A stretch of 64,000 nt of DNA from Perkinsus olseni (Eukaryota; Perkinsozoa; Perkinsida; Perkinsidae): positions 1 through 64,000 of the forward strand of contig JABANP010000019.1 in assembly GCA_013115135.1 (NCBI GenBank), written 5' to 3'. A program made the position numbers and the translations under genes. The notes beneath the pieces are model-generated. The model was given only the letters and a program-made list of their open reading frames with translations. It was not told the DNA's origin and did no database searches. Every line of letters begins with the position of its first letter. Within the stretch, counting starts at the first letter, position 1. Below are positions 49,113 through 60,303 of this stretch, piece after piece.

Positions 49113-50028
49113 TTACAGACTGATATTATTATGACCGGTCCGCAACTGAAAGTCCTCTCCATCGAATAAAATGTCCACCGGGCCATTGAAGGTGAATAGA
49201 TCCTAAGCAGAGCGAAAACTCGAAGAGAGACCAAGGTGGAAGAGTTGCCTTACTTCGAACAACCGCCTGAGCAAAGTGAGCTCGCGAATGAGGGTCCCAC
49301 TAGTGGGTGCGCTAACCAATTTAACGCTCTTGGGGAGGCAACGAGACGTGGAGGCAGCGGTCACTTTTAAGCACGCTTGCCGTTCTTTTACTGAATCTCC
49401 TATCGAGATTAACTGAAGAAACCCAGCTGAATACATAAACAGCAAACAATGCTCGATACTTACCTGAGAGGGCTTGAACTCGCTCAACAAAAGAGAAAAG
49501 GCAAGGAACTTCCATATTGACGAAGCGTCTGTATAACGATCCTCCGGGGTATTGTTCCTCATAAGCAGTTCTCGCAGATATAACGCGACAGTGCTGCAGC
49601 ACCTGCGGAAAGAAGGTCCCTAGGAGTAGCTGAAGGTGTGGTATATACCTTAGTCAGGGAGGGAAAGTATGTTTGCGCGCTATACTCTACCCAACCCTTC
49701 TCAGAGTTGGTGACGATGATGACAGGCCCCACACGGAGGCAGCACTTGAGCAACTTCTCCACAACTATAGCAAGCTCTTGCAGCTGTTCACTGACACATC
49801 AACGATAACTTTGGCCGGTCCCTTAGGTTACTACCAACACTCCTCCGTTAATTCTTGTCTTGAAAAAATGTCGACCGTCGGGAAGAGGGTATCATCCCAG
49901 TCGAAGACAGTGACACCAGCAGCGCCCGCTTTAGTGATCATCTTCCGAATTCGCATTTCATATCCCTGAGCCTTTTGCCGTAAGGTGCGCTTATCTGACG
50001 TTCTGCTGCTGCGTAGAATGTCGAGCAT
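49113..50028 (-). CDS. HAD-fold protein, uncharacterised eukaryotic family
   Basis: A haloacid-dehalogenase-fold protein, probably a phosphatase. The start at 50026-50028 is followed by AGVTVFDWDDTLFPT, the DxDxT nucleophile motif I in the form DWDDT. Motif II is VIIVTNSEKGWVEYSAQTYF (Thr in VTN). Then WKFLAFSLLLSEFKPSQ and the motif III/IV region SIGDSVKERQACLKV, with KSVKLVSAPTSGTLIRELTL. A final exon reads DLFTFNGPVDILFDGEDFQL and stops at 49113-49115. The combination of TN-E-GWV, SIGDS-ER and a final D-F-L is shared with an uncharacterised group in algae and oomycetes that I know only as HAD-like. Joins work in frame. Confidence 0.72.
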
Positions 50029-50405
50029 TTTATGGTATCTATCTCAACAAAATCTGACAAATCAACTTCTGTATCGGGCGTCGTTAACCAAAGTAGCCAA
50101 ACTTTCAGTGCCAGACCCTTGCGCATGGACGACAATCTGTCCCACAGAGCGATCGAAAGCAGCGAGGACCTTCAAACAACGCGATTATCGTTGAGCTAGG
50201 CACGCGACAGAGAGGGGCGCCGTGTCGACACCGCGGCGTCGCTCCAGCAAGTCTTTTCGGACAGAAAAATACCGCCGCCTGGGGTCGAACCGGGAGCCTC
50301 AAACAGCGCATGTCACGAGTTTAACGTATGTTCTGCCAAGTCAGCTTTCGCCGCTATTTCTCTCTCTCCGAACTTGATATCACACTAGCTCGGTTGACCC
50401 CGCAA
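50029..50405. other. Divergent spacer
   Basis: About 380 nt between outward-facing starts. It contains a T-loop-like string at 50280-50300 that does not make a tRNA. Nothing else seen. Confidence 0.35.
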
Positions 50406-51157
50406 ATGGCTGACGTACATCCCTCAGAGATTGAGGAGTGCTTTCATATTTTTGCTGGCCCGTCGAAATCTCGACTACCAGCAGACAGCATCGGACCGGC
50501 TCTTCGCAGTCTAGGTGGCGAGTAACACAGAAACGGATGACGCTTTTTGTGTCGAATTGATCAGGAGTATATGTTTCCGAGGCAGCTCTGGCCAATGTTA
50601 CGGTGGACATCGGAGAGGAGAAAGAGCTGGACTTGGCTGAGTTCACAGAGCTGTATGAAAGGTTGAAGGGCACTACCGGCCCGGGTAGCGAGGAAAGCCT
50701 TAAAGAGGTACCTACGCTTTGCTGCCAGAATATTCGACCGTGTCTATCGATAGTAACAGCTACTACGTAGATTATCGTGCAGGCTTTCCGAGTCCTTGAC
50801 GCCACGGGAACAGGCAGGGTCTCCATAAAGGACATTCGGCACGTCGTCACTACTCTAGGAGAGAAGCTATCTGTACGCTTACCGTGTCTGGCAAGCCAAG
50901 CTCAGTACACTTCGCCTCAGGATGCCGACGTGGACACCTTCCTGCAGGGAGCTGGCATCCCTCTCGACACAAACACAAGCCTAGACTATGAACAGTTCGG
51001 TCAGATGTGCGCCCCTCGTTTGCTGAACAGAGTAGTCCGATTCACGTCAGGTTGTCGTACGTGCAGGACGAGCCGATTCACAGCCTACGGGCGACAACTC
51101 GTGCGAGGATGCCGGAAGCATGATCGGCTTGACAACTGTCGTTATCCTATCTTCTAG
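50406..51157 (+). CDS. Calmodulin-like EF-hand protein
   Basis: A small protein of the calmodulin/myosin-light-chain/centrin superfamily. The start at 50406 gives MADVHPSEIEECFHIFAG. A 50-nt intron joins ALRSLG to YVSEAALANVTVD. It continues ELDLAEFTELYERLKG, then AFRVLDATGTGRVSIKDIRH with VVTTLGEKLS, then DADVDTFLQGAGIPL and TSLDYEQFGQMCA. Only the third loop (LDATGTGRVSIKDI) is close to a binding loop, and its positions 3 and 5 (T, T) are weak. The protein is probably a light-chain-like adaptor with little calcium binding. The stop is at about 51157, and the last 35 residues are unusual, so the true end may differ. Confidence 0.65.
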
Positions 51158-51690
51158 TAGATGTGGAGGTGTTGAGTAACATAGACTTCCGAGATTCTCA
51201 ATAACAACGTGAAATCATCATTTAGTATCGTACCAAGGAAGCAATGGCCTGTAGCAAGTGTACCCATGCTGATCTGCATTGACTGAATGGCCCCGAGTGA
51301 CTACTCTACTACGCTGAGAACTCCGTACCTTTCACAATTGCAACTCGTGTTTGGGCACGCCGAGCTACACGCTGCTAGCATACACGATGAATGGCGTACA
51401 CACCCATCGACGACGCGAAGACACATGAAAAAGGTAGCTATTTGTTCTCAGCGGTAACTTCCGACGGCCCGACAGGAGCTGAAGGAATGATGAAGCACGC
51501 CCCAAGCAAGTTGCTTGAAGCAACTGAGCAGTCTTCTACGAGTGGTTATGATCGCCACATCAATCATCATCGTCTATCAGTTCCACTATTCAATATCTGT
51601 GACTCACAGAACACAACTTTATACTGAACTGGTGAATTATACCCGAAGACGAGTGCAATGGTACACTGCTCTCTACACTTTCCACCGGCA
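51158..51690. other. Convergent spacer
   Basis: About 530 nt. An open frame at 51391-51627 (+) has no motif. No gene recognised. Confidence 0.3.
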
Positions 51691-52959
51691 TCATGCGACG
51701 GAATCCTTGAAATCAGTAGTCTGCTCGCTGTCCTCGGTCATTGAACGTAGCAAGAGGTACTCGTAGCCACTCGCTACCTCTGCCGGTGCAGCAGGATCGA
51801 GTTCCACATCAATACCCTCACTGTGACCAGTAACCAACCAGGGCTGTTCACGTGAGAAGACATCTTTCAAGTGAGTTTCCTCCTTTCCAGAGACTTTTTG
51901 ATCTGGTTTAGCAGGCGGCCCTTGGGGAAAAGATTCACCTGAGTATAAGTCCAATTGAACCACGATTCAGCTCAGCCTTCCAGCACCGATAGGCACCTCC
52001 GCCCGCAGTCGAGATCAATGATTCATGAATGCGGATTCCTGATGGTAAGTAGCTGCTCTACCTGTGTTTTGAAGGCTTTCCCCTCAGTCTGAACTCTGAC
52101 TTCGACATCGACGAAGTAGTCCACCTGAGGAGACCCCGCCTGCTATTCGTTTCACATTCCTCGGGCTATCGTGCGATACACCACAGAGGACATCGAGAAT
52201 TGTATAACCGGATAAACAGATAGACTCTACTAGCCTTTCGTTTATGGAGAGTAATGATACTGCATCGACGACCCTCACGGCTTCACACTGCCGGCGTCTC
52301 TTTCTTCCGGTTGTGCTAGCTGAAGGTCCAAGCGTGCATCCCCACTGTGGGAGTAGAGGCTATCACACTGCGACTCGTCGGTGCCTCTAAGAGTGAACGC
52401 GATAATAGACGGCTGAGCTGGTTCCCTTGCCTACTGCGATTGCGGCCTTTTTGCTTTGTAGACGATCCCTCGTTTGTCATGGTCGACTTTGCGCGATCAT
52501 CCTTCAGCTCTCGAACACTCTCCTCCGCAGCACTCCGTCCCATGGATGAGACACAAGCGGCCATGTTTATACCGGCGCCTTCCTCGCTCTTTACGCCATG
52601 GTTAGAACCTTCCTCACAACGACAGTCGACCCCTTCTTCGCTGGAGCAGCTCCCGCCGAGCCTCGCAGATCGAGATCCCCCTCGCCCCTCTGAGGTGTCG
52701 CATCACGCGAGCTCCCGTCTTCAACAACAGAGGCCTCAATAATGACGTCTTGATTGGAAAACTCTGACCGCAGGCTCGGGGCTGCTTCCTTCTCGAAGCG
52801 CCGTTGGAGCCGATCAACGCGGCTGAGCACCAAATCGAGTTTCCTGTGAAGTCTCCCCAACTCGGTGAGCATCATGAGTCCCAGAGCGTCTATCGTATCG
52901 GTGCAGTTTCGTCCAGCCATCACCCAAGCCAAACTGCACATTATGGAGAGCACATGCAA
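51691..52959 (-). CDS. Hypothetical multi-exon protein
   Basis: Several minus-strand exons look coding but no family is recognised. The upper exon (about 52600-52890) reads LTELGRLHRKLDLVLSRVDR then LQRRFEKEAAPSLRSEF, a coiled-coil start, then an acidic low-complexity stretch. Next are AAEESVRELKDDRAKSTM and QGNQLSRLLSRSLLEAPTSR (about 52350-52560). Lower exons give VDYFVDVEVRVQTEGKAFK (about 52070-52130) and DVELDPAAPAEVASGYEYLL (about 51730-51800). The join near 52600 needs a minus-one (or plus-two) step, or the upper part is a separate gene. Treat boundaries as approximate. Confidence 0.38.
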
Positions 52960-54321
52960 CTTACTCAGCGCAACTGCTCAAACTCTCAAAAAGAAGTGTC
53001 CCTTATAATAGCCAGAATCACAAGTGTGACAACAGAAATCTTCGCTGTGCGCGAAGATATTGAGGTTGAGAGTAATTAGAGAACTGAGAGGGCCCTAAGG
53101 TGCAGGGCCTGCGCTGTCGTCAGTAGCCAGAGATATGGTGGAAACGAAAACCGCCGAAAACTGTCCCAGGCACCGCGTCCGGTGGAAGCCGCCTGAGTCG
53201 AGTCATTCAGAATGGCTCAAGGAAATGACCGCTGGAGCTGTTACCCATTGGCATAAGAATCAACAGCGTAGATCTCTCGAGTCTCAGACGAGTAGCTCAC
53301 CCTGCGCGGCCTCGTTAACGAGCTACGCTTCCTCGATCTGATACAGAACGGATCCACATCCGGCACGAGGGGTAACGGCCTCCGATGTGCACTTACATAG
53401 CACTTGTGCATGCGTGCTGTCTCCGACTGTGCACTTTCTGGTGTACCTTCGCCATTTCAGCATATGACAAGCCGGAAGGGGCCCTGAGAGCATCCCTTTC
53501 CACATCGGAACTGCTAGCTTCCTCACCAGTCGTATCCAACTAAGGAAACGTTCAGCAACTCCCACTGCTACAGTAGGCAAACGTGCTACCGTCATGGGCT
53601 GAGCTCTGAGACTCTAATACAAGAATCAGAATAGTTAGCCTCGCACATACGGCGGAGCGACCGACCTGCGTCCTTTTTTCCTGGTTTCGCTCATGCTTCA
53701 AGAAGTACCCTACATGAGGGCTGCCTTGGCTCACAGACACAGCTGTAACCGCGGGCTTTCGCGTGAAGGACAGTAAGTTGTGTGATGATCGAGACCGATG
53801 CCTCCGAACCCTGCTACACCAGAGCACCATCAAGCGGGACGCGATGTAGAGATGCGCTACAGAGATGGCGGAGTGCACTGGTCCTGAGTAGTTCTAGAAT
53901 AGGTTGGCCCGTAACTGAGAGAGTAATGCGTACAAGCTAAGCGTTATCAAGCAGCAGACACAATTACAATGACTCCCTCGAGTTCAGAGCTACATCTTTC
54001 ATGGAACTTGGTCGAGTGGAAGACAGCTGGTCGTCACGCTCGGATGGTACCGGAGGCTTGCCAAGTAAAGCTGGGGACGTGCCCATTTCGAAGCACCTGT
54101 CCATGCCCGCCGTCACTGCGCAGCACCCGAATGGCGGCCTACTTCCGGAAAGCAAGACAGCCGTTCTTCTCTGGGGTGGCTACCACATCCATTGGTGAAA
54201 CCAAGCTAGCCTTCGGTATCCAAGCCGCAGCCGAGGGAACCAAACAAGACAATGGTATAAATGAAAGAAAAAACGATCGAACGAATATTGAAATCCTTGA
54301 GTGACACATCGAAGAGAGTAA
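52960..54321. other. Region with unassigned minus-strand open frames
   Basis: Frames at 53323-53595 and 53552-53878 (-) are open and basic, and could be exons of a small gene. No motif, start context or splice pair convinces. 53970-54300 is open on both strands, again without a domain. Confidence 0.3.
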
Positions 54322-56426
54322 TTAGTGAAATTCTAGGTGGCCTTTCACAGCAGGGACTACATTGGTGGTGTCCACGAGGAACGTGTCGTGACCGAATCTG
54401 AGAAGGACAGCATGATAGTCCGGCTATGATCAACAGTCGATGAGTATCTCATCGGTCTGTTGCTGTATTATCTACTGAACTGAGTCTTACATGGCACTCA
54501 GCTCATAGTAGACGACAGCATTGTTACCAACCTCACGGAGGGCATCGGCTAGCTCTCGCTGCTGATGTACCTGACAGAAGTAGGGTCGAGTTATCTCAAG
54601 TTTTACCAACTCTGAAAGCTGCGCCCAGGCCGATAACTACCACACTCATGCTCTATGCAGGAGATTAATTCTCAGCTCATCAGTACCCGAGGCGACAATA
54701 TCCACAATCATGAGGGTGACCCGCTACCCTACCGGAAAAAGAATGTCGCTCTTGACGCCGATGACCATGGTTGGCACACCACGCATGGGCTTGAGGCCAT
54801 CAGCAATGGTCCCTCCATCGGGAGCTACGGTGAACATATCCATAGCCTGAACGAGGGGCGAGGTACAGTAGATTCAACAACAGGAGAGATGCGGCAGCCG
54901 CCCTCACCTTGGACAAGTACAGCAGACTGTTGGGATCGTAGGTGCCGACCCACTTCTTGCCCTGATGCCGGATGTACTCTTCAATAGCGAAAACAGGATC
55001 TTCCAGCGAGACCCGGCGACCCTCAACATCTGCGCAGACGGACGACCGTCGCCTTGCAAAACGCGAGTCCCATTCTGGACCGCTGCGGTACCTAAGGTTG
55101 TAGGAGTCACACGCCAGGAAGTCCGCCGTGAATATGGAAATCTCGGGGGTAGCCTTCGCTGCCTCCTTACGTGGTCGTGGCGATTTCCCTTGCCAAACGC
55201 AGACCTTTCTCAGGAAAGTGAGGGGTGTCATAGTAGTGGCCTCCCCTTGCCAGTGGGGATCGGAAACTAGAGCCTGGCGTTGTACATGGCGGAGTGCGAT
55301 CGAATGGGGGCTGCTGTACGCACTGCTGGATATAACCTATGCAAGAAGGCCACAGCGGTTCTTCGACCGGAAGTCTATTATTGAGCTCAACATTGGTTTC
55401 CCGTACGAGGCGAGCTTGCGGAAAAAAAGCGGTCAACTCCGCCAAGCGGTGAGCGAGAGGGACGTTATTACCACAGCACGCTTCGCTATCCCAGGGTACT
55501 GGTTACACAACGCTAGAGTCTGCATACCACCCATGGAGCTACCAACACTGCAGTGGAGTTGGTCTGAAAAGAATCGGCGTCGATCCAAAAGGTGCCGCAG
55601 CGAGCCTTAGTTGTATTTGCTGTTAATCGCTCGCTCAAAATAACAAAAGCTGCAGAATGACTACCCGCCATGTTGGCAACAAACGTATAGTGTCCGAAAT
55701 AACGCATACTTTAGTCTCAACGTGGGAAGCCGCGGCCCCATCACTGACCGAGCACACCCCGAGCCGGCTTACCAATGCCGAAGTGGCTACGGACGAGCTC
55801 CCGCTTGCATCCGTACCATGTCGAAGATAGTTATGACAGGAAAGTCTCCACCATATGGACGGCTGGTATCAGGATTCACAGAGGAGGGACCCGTAGAGCC
55901 GAAGCAGCTGCCGAGGACCTAACTAATCATCTAGCGCCATCACAACGATAGAAAGACATCACATTGGTGCATATGATGAAGAACTTATCAGTGTCCAGTG
56001 CGTGACCAGGCCCGATAAAACTCTCCCACCAACCGGGCGCAGGGATTGCCGCAGTGCCTGGAAAGATTCATAGACCCCAACGAATTGAAAAGCCTCGTCA
56101 CTTTTAGCGTGCGAGCTAGCACTGAGCCCAGTGTGCAGGAGAACAGCGTTGTCTCTACGGTCATTGAGCTGGCCCCAGGTCTCGAAGGCCACTCGCGCTC
56201 CTTTGAGCGGGTTGCCGGGATGGTGATCCAATGGTAGAGGCTCTGGGAGCTCAAATGTCTGAGACGAGCCACCAATGTGGAAAGCTGAAGTACGGTCGAG
56301 ACCTGCACCTCCGGGCTACCGTGGACGTGTTGCTGAGGACTTCCTAACGAACACTATCGAAACCAGCGAACACTATCCACATAAGAGTCTAAACGTCACG
56401 CGCTGTAACAAGCAGGGTTCAACATG
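54322..56426 (-). CDS. Homoserine O-acetyltransferase
   Basis: Alpha/beta-hydrolase enzyme that acetylates homoserine with acetyl-CoA, the committed step toward methionine by direct sulfhydrylation. Exons read [60 protein letters not shown] with [27 protein letters not shown], then [10 protein letters not shown]. The nucleophile region is [19 protein letters not shown] (catalytic Ser). Then [54 protein letters not shown] (with catalytic-Asp region [10 protein letters not shown]) and [20 protein letters not shown] (catalytic His), stop 54322-54324. A one-base step is needed at 55801 (MQA-ELV), and an irregular step before YYDTPHF. The N-terminus is uncertain; about 56426 is the likely start. 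Confidence 0.85.
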
Positions 56427-57372
56427 ATTATTCACGAGCACGTCCGGCGCTCTCATCAATCGCCCTAACGATTAATGAAATTCTCCTGAGAGCGAGTCTG
56501 CAGTCAACCAGATTGAGAGCAGGCTTGCTTCAGCGCTAGGTCTGCATTGCAACGGTCGGAGATGAAAATTTGCATCAAACTCGAGCACTAACATACACCC
56601 AGCCCTGTCTCGAATTAAGGCGTATCACACGGAGATTTGGTATTCGAGCCAGGCTTGCTACGAATGTATGCAGCGTACTGATCAATAATGATGGACTTGT
56701 TGAATAGATTACTGAAAAGTTGCCGATAAAACGAAGAGCTACGTGAAGCATGATGGGCAGAGGAGTGAATCCGAACGGTCACCTGATATCCAGCGAAGTG
56801 TGCTGCATCCTGGTAGGCAACCTCGGGTCCGGTGGCGGTACTCCCACTCCGTCGAATATGCTGCTGCACCCCAGCTGCTGTCGCTGTTGGTGGGATTCCT
56901 GTCACCAGCGTTCGCCGGAGGGTACTCAATGCACAAGGTCCGACCCGCCTAAACTGATCGAATAGGAGGGAGCTGGAGGCATTCATATGATGTAACGAAA
57001 ATTGGTATCTGGCCACTGTATGGGAGACTATGAGCAATAGCGGGTCCCTACTACAGCAATACAGACGGGGAAGATGGGTCCCCGAACAGCTACTCGCCAG
57101 ACCCATCCCCTAGTACAGGATAATGGCATGAGAACGTTCCCGACGCTGTTGCGGCTATTACGCATTCTATAGAGCTACTCAACGAACTTCGATGACTCAC
57201 CACGATTCCCTGGGGCCTACTCGGTAGTCCCCAGTGGATACCTCACCTGGAGAGAACTCAAAACGGCAAAGTGACGTAATCTCATCCGTGCGTTATGCAT
57301 GTCAGATGACAGGCCTTGACGGGTGACGAATCGCCAGTGGTAATGCTGAGGGCCAGGTGGTACCAGTACTGG
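56427..57372 (-). other. Spacer with a 163-codon open frame
   Basis: A minus-strand frame at 56615-57106 reads LRRTLVTGIPPTATAAGVQQ, loosely like the start of an RNA-binding domain. The rest is His/Ser-rich and unconvincing. It may be one exon of a small gene, or non-coding. Confidence 0.28.
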
Positions 57373-58910
57373 CTAGCGTTGCACGCACAACAATGGAACC
57401 GAAACTGGAGCTTTTGCTGCATCTTTCTTGAGAAGACCGGGCTGCTGCATCAGCTTTATCGTCAGACGAACGGAGAGGAGTCCTTTCAGCGGAGCCACCA
57501 GGCTAGCTCGACAGGCTATCCGCTTACCGCCACGCAGACTTCGACTCAGGTTCATAACGAACTTATCATCAGTGTTATAGGACCCTAAGGTTCTCTCATC
57601 CTCCATCTCCACACCGTTGTAGTAGAGGAATCTGCTCATCCCTCTGTGACTCACAGTCAAGCTCTAAGAATCTCTTCAGCTCCGCTACGGTCATCGCACC
57701 ACCGCCATACTTGATGCGTGTCCCAAAGGACCCCAACTGAAGCACGAGTTTGAGGATGTTGCCGATATCGATGAAGTAAGGGAACGAACAGTCCGCGTCC
57801 AACCACTTGCTCAACGGATATTCGTCTTCGAGCTCCACGCCGTCGATAGAGAGCTCCTGAGCGCGGGCAGGATATTCTGCGCGATCATGGATCAAGCGCT
57901 TCAGATCTTTGACCGTCCCTTCTGGATCAACCGCGAAGGGAAACACTTCACCGTCCTTATTTCTGGCAAAGAGCTGGACCAATCCAGCGAAGTGTAAGAT
58001 AGCTGTCATTGATAGTACCCCTCCTGGTATGTGGTCGCCAATTGTGCCGTCACCAGTGAGTACATCCTTACCGTAGAATAGCTTCACCTGTTCGAGTGGG
58101 AACCCCACCTTGAGCTTCGACTCTCGTCGCAACATCAGCTAGGGTATCGGTGTAATCAAACTCAACCGATGCCATCTCGTTGGGCATATCAGACATTGCT
58201 ATTCGGACTTTACCAGTGAATCTCACCGCAGCGGGGACGATCGTATGCTTGCCGCCGGTCAGAGCGGTCAGTTTCTGTTCACCGTCAGTGTCGACGCCCT
58301 CCGAGCAGCAAGGACCAATGCTGTTGCTCGATAGGGACTCCGTACGTAGCCTGGACCTCTTCCGACAAGTCCTTCATAGTCCACGATGGCTGCACAGTGA
58401 TGTTCAGTGGGCAGCCAAACTCGCTTATCTTTCCAACGTGTATCCTACCAACAGCACGGAGGTGAAGAACGACATGCCGCATGCTCTCTCTGTCCATATG
58501 AGCCCTGAGAGCCGCGTAATCATTAGTAGCTTGACCAGCAAACATGAACTCCTGCTCCTCTACAGGGATTCCCTCCTTCTGGAAGATCATCTCCTTCACC
58601 GAAGTAATGGAGTCTGACGGGTTTACAACGATACCAAAAGTATTTCCACCGATCCTCCTAACCAGTATCTCGAGCGGACCGCTCACGCGGAGGGTGAGAT
58701 GAAGCGAAGGCTTTTATTGGTATTGAACTCTCGCACCAGGCGTTCGTTCTCAAGCTCGTATCCTGCAGAGGTTAGAGTCTGATACTCCCAAGATTTGCCG
58801 GTCTTCTCCTGTATCTTATCCTTCACACATCTAACAGAATCGCAGGTGCTACTATCGACTTCTACAACTCTGCCCGCGAGAGTCTCGGCGAAGAGGAGGA
58901 AGACTGTCAT
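57373..58910 (-). CDS. Protein of six divergent tandem ubiquitin-like domains
   Basis: The start at 58908-58910 gives MTVFLLFAETLAGRVVEVDS. At least six ubiquitin-like units follow without spacers. They begin at TVFLLFAETLAG, LEILVRRIGGNTFGIVV, RIHVGKISEFGCPLNIT, VRIAMSDMPNEMASVEF, VQLFARNKDGEVFPFAV and ILKLVLQLGSFGTRIKY. The units keep the hydrophobic core pattern (for example VKEMIFQKEGIPVEEQEFMF and FLYYNGVEMEDERTLGSYNT) but differ strongly from each other and from ubiquitin. The last ends SRSLRGG, so a processable Gly-Gly tail is possible. The gene appears intronless or nearly so. One-base steps are needed at about 58299, 58123 and 57631, and a minus-one step near 58700. Probably a scaffold or modifier precursor. 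Confidence 0.68.
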
Positions 58911-59289
58911 ACAACGCTACGGAGGAATCGAGGATTGAAGGCGCTACCAAGCACTGAAGTCTAGCCCGTGTCTACACGGCGGATTCGAACAGTAGTGCAG
59001 CGCAGCCTCACGAGCGTATTATCAATAGACCAAGGAAAGAGGGTGGCGTGTGCCGAGTGGCTACAAGTTCACTCAGCAAGCCCAACCGTAACGCATGATA
59101 GACATCAAAATGGATCCAAGCTCATGGAAAGCGTCTTTAGAGAATATTCTCCCTCAACCATCAGACATGCATATGAAATCACCAAGAGTATATACGCGAT
59201 GGCAGACGGACAGCTTCCGAGTGACATCGCACTAGTAAGTCTCACAGGGTAAGTGAACACGATATGGCATAGAAGTGGAGAGAAAAGAG
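58911..59289. other. Spacer between poly-UBL and RING genes
   Basis: About 380 nt, presumed promoter of the poly-UBL gene. No gene seen. Confidence 0.35.
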
Positions 59290-60051
59290 TCAACGTTGCG
59301 TCATGTCGGAAGCTTCATACGTCACATGATACCGGTCGGGCACGGGAGGTGGGTCTGTGCTGTCCTCTGAAAAAATGAGGCCAAAAGGACGAGGAGATCA
59401 CTTATCGACAAGTTACGTAAGAGAGACCTACCAGTTGGATTTGCAGCCTCTGAGGTATCGCTGCCCCCTCCTTGTCGGCGGAACCCCAGCAGCCCTGACC
59501 AAGCTGTCCGCACATCGGAGACTAATCCCCTCGAAGCTGATGACACTAGTGACCAGGCTTTCTAAAAGACAGAGCGCTACTGGTACGGCACGCACTAACA
59601 AATGGCAGAGCAGTGGAGGGGACCTGGGCCTCTTCTGCTGCCTTGAGAAGGGCGGCCTGGCGGTTCATAGACACTTTGGCAACAGTCGCGTCGCCACACA
59701 GGGGACAGGAGAGCTCATCTGACCCATTATGCGACTGTAACGCCAGCAAACAGCGTGAACATAGCAAGGCCTGAGCCGAACATATCATCAAGTTTACGGA
59801 TAATCGGAGGATATACTCACTTCACAAACGGGACAGCAGTGGAAAGTTGCAACACCCGTAGAGTTGCTGCATCGACAGCAGGAGTTCCGCAGATCACCGT
59901 CGAGGCCGAAGACCTGGACGTCCGGGCCGGAAGGACTGGACGGCCCCTCGGTTGTTGTCTGGGGAGAGAAGTCATCGTCGAAGGGGTTACCGACGTCCGG
60001 TATATCCAAAAGGAAGGATGAACGATCTCTCGTAGGCGACTCTCGCGACAT
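59290..60051 (-). CDS. RING/zinc-finger protein
   Basis: The start at 60049-60051 gives MSRESPTRDRSSFLLDIPD, an acidic, disordered N-terminus with NPFDDDF and Ser/Pro-rich stretches. A Cys cluster (SCCRCSNSTGVATFHCCPVC) is split from ALLCSRCLLALQSHNGSDEL and SCPLCGDATVAKV by a 50-nt intron. The series CPVC, CSRC, CPLC looks like a RING variant, though the usual central Cys/His pair is irregular. A helical exon follows (MNRQAALLKAAEEAQVPS). Two further exons end with DPPPVPDRYHVTYEASDMTQ and a stop at 59290-59292. Probable ubiquitin-ligase-type role; no close family recognised. Confidence 0.55.
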
Positions 60052-60303
60052 TATGGATGGGGGTAGGCCTGAAAACCGCGGTAGCACATCCTGAGATATA
60101 CAGACCAAACGATGGAATTAATTCACACTGAACACGATGGTGAAGCTCCGAGTAGAGATAATAGGTTAACCGTTTGAGCCGCTACGTGACGACCACAGCG
60201 GCAACAGAGTTGAACCAAGCTGCATCACTGCTCCTAACGAAGGAAGGCTATCCCTCCACGACTCCGTGTTTGATATCTGAGAGAGCAGGGAGGGCTAAAG
60301 ATG

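Noticed and set aside
50268..50345. Minus-strand T-loop-like GGTTCGACC
   Set aside because: The T-stem has a mismatch, no complementary acceptor strand was found, and the anticodon stem does not pair.
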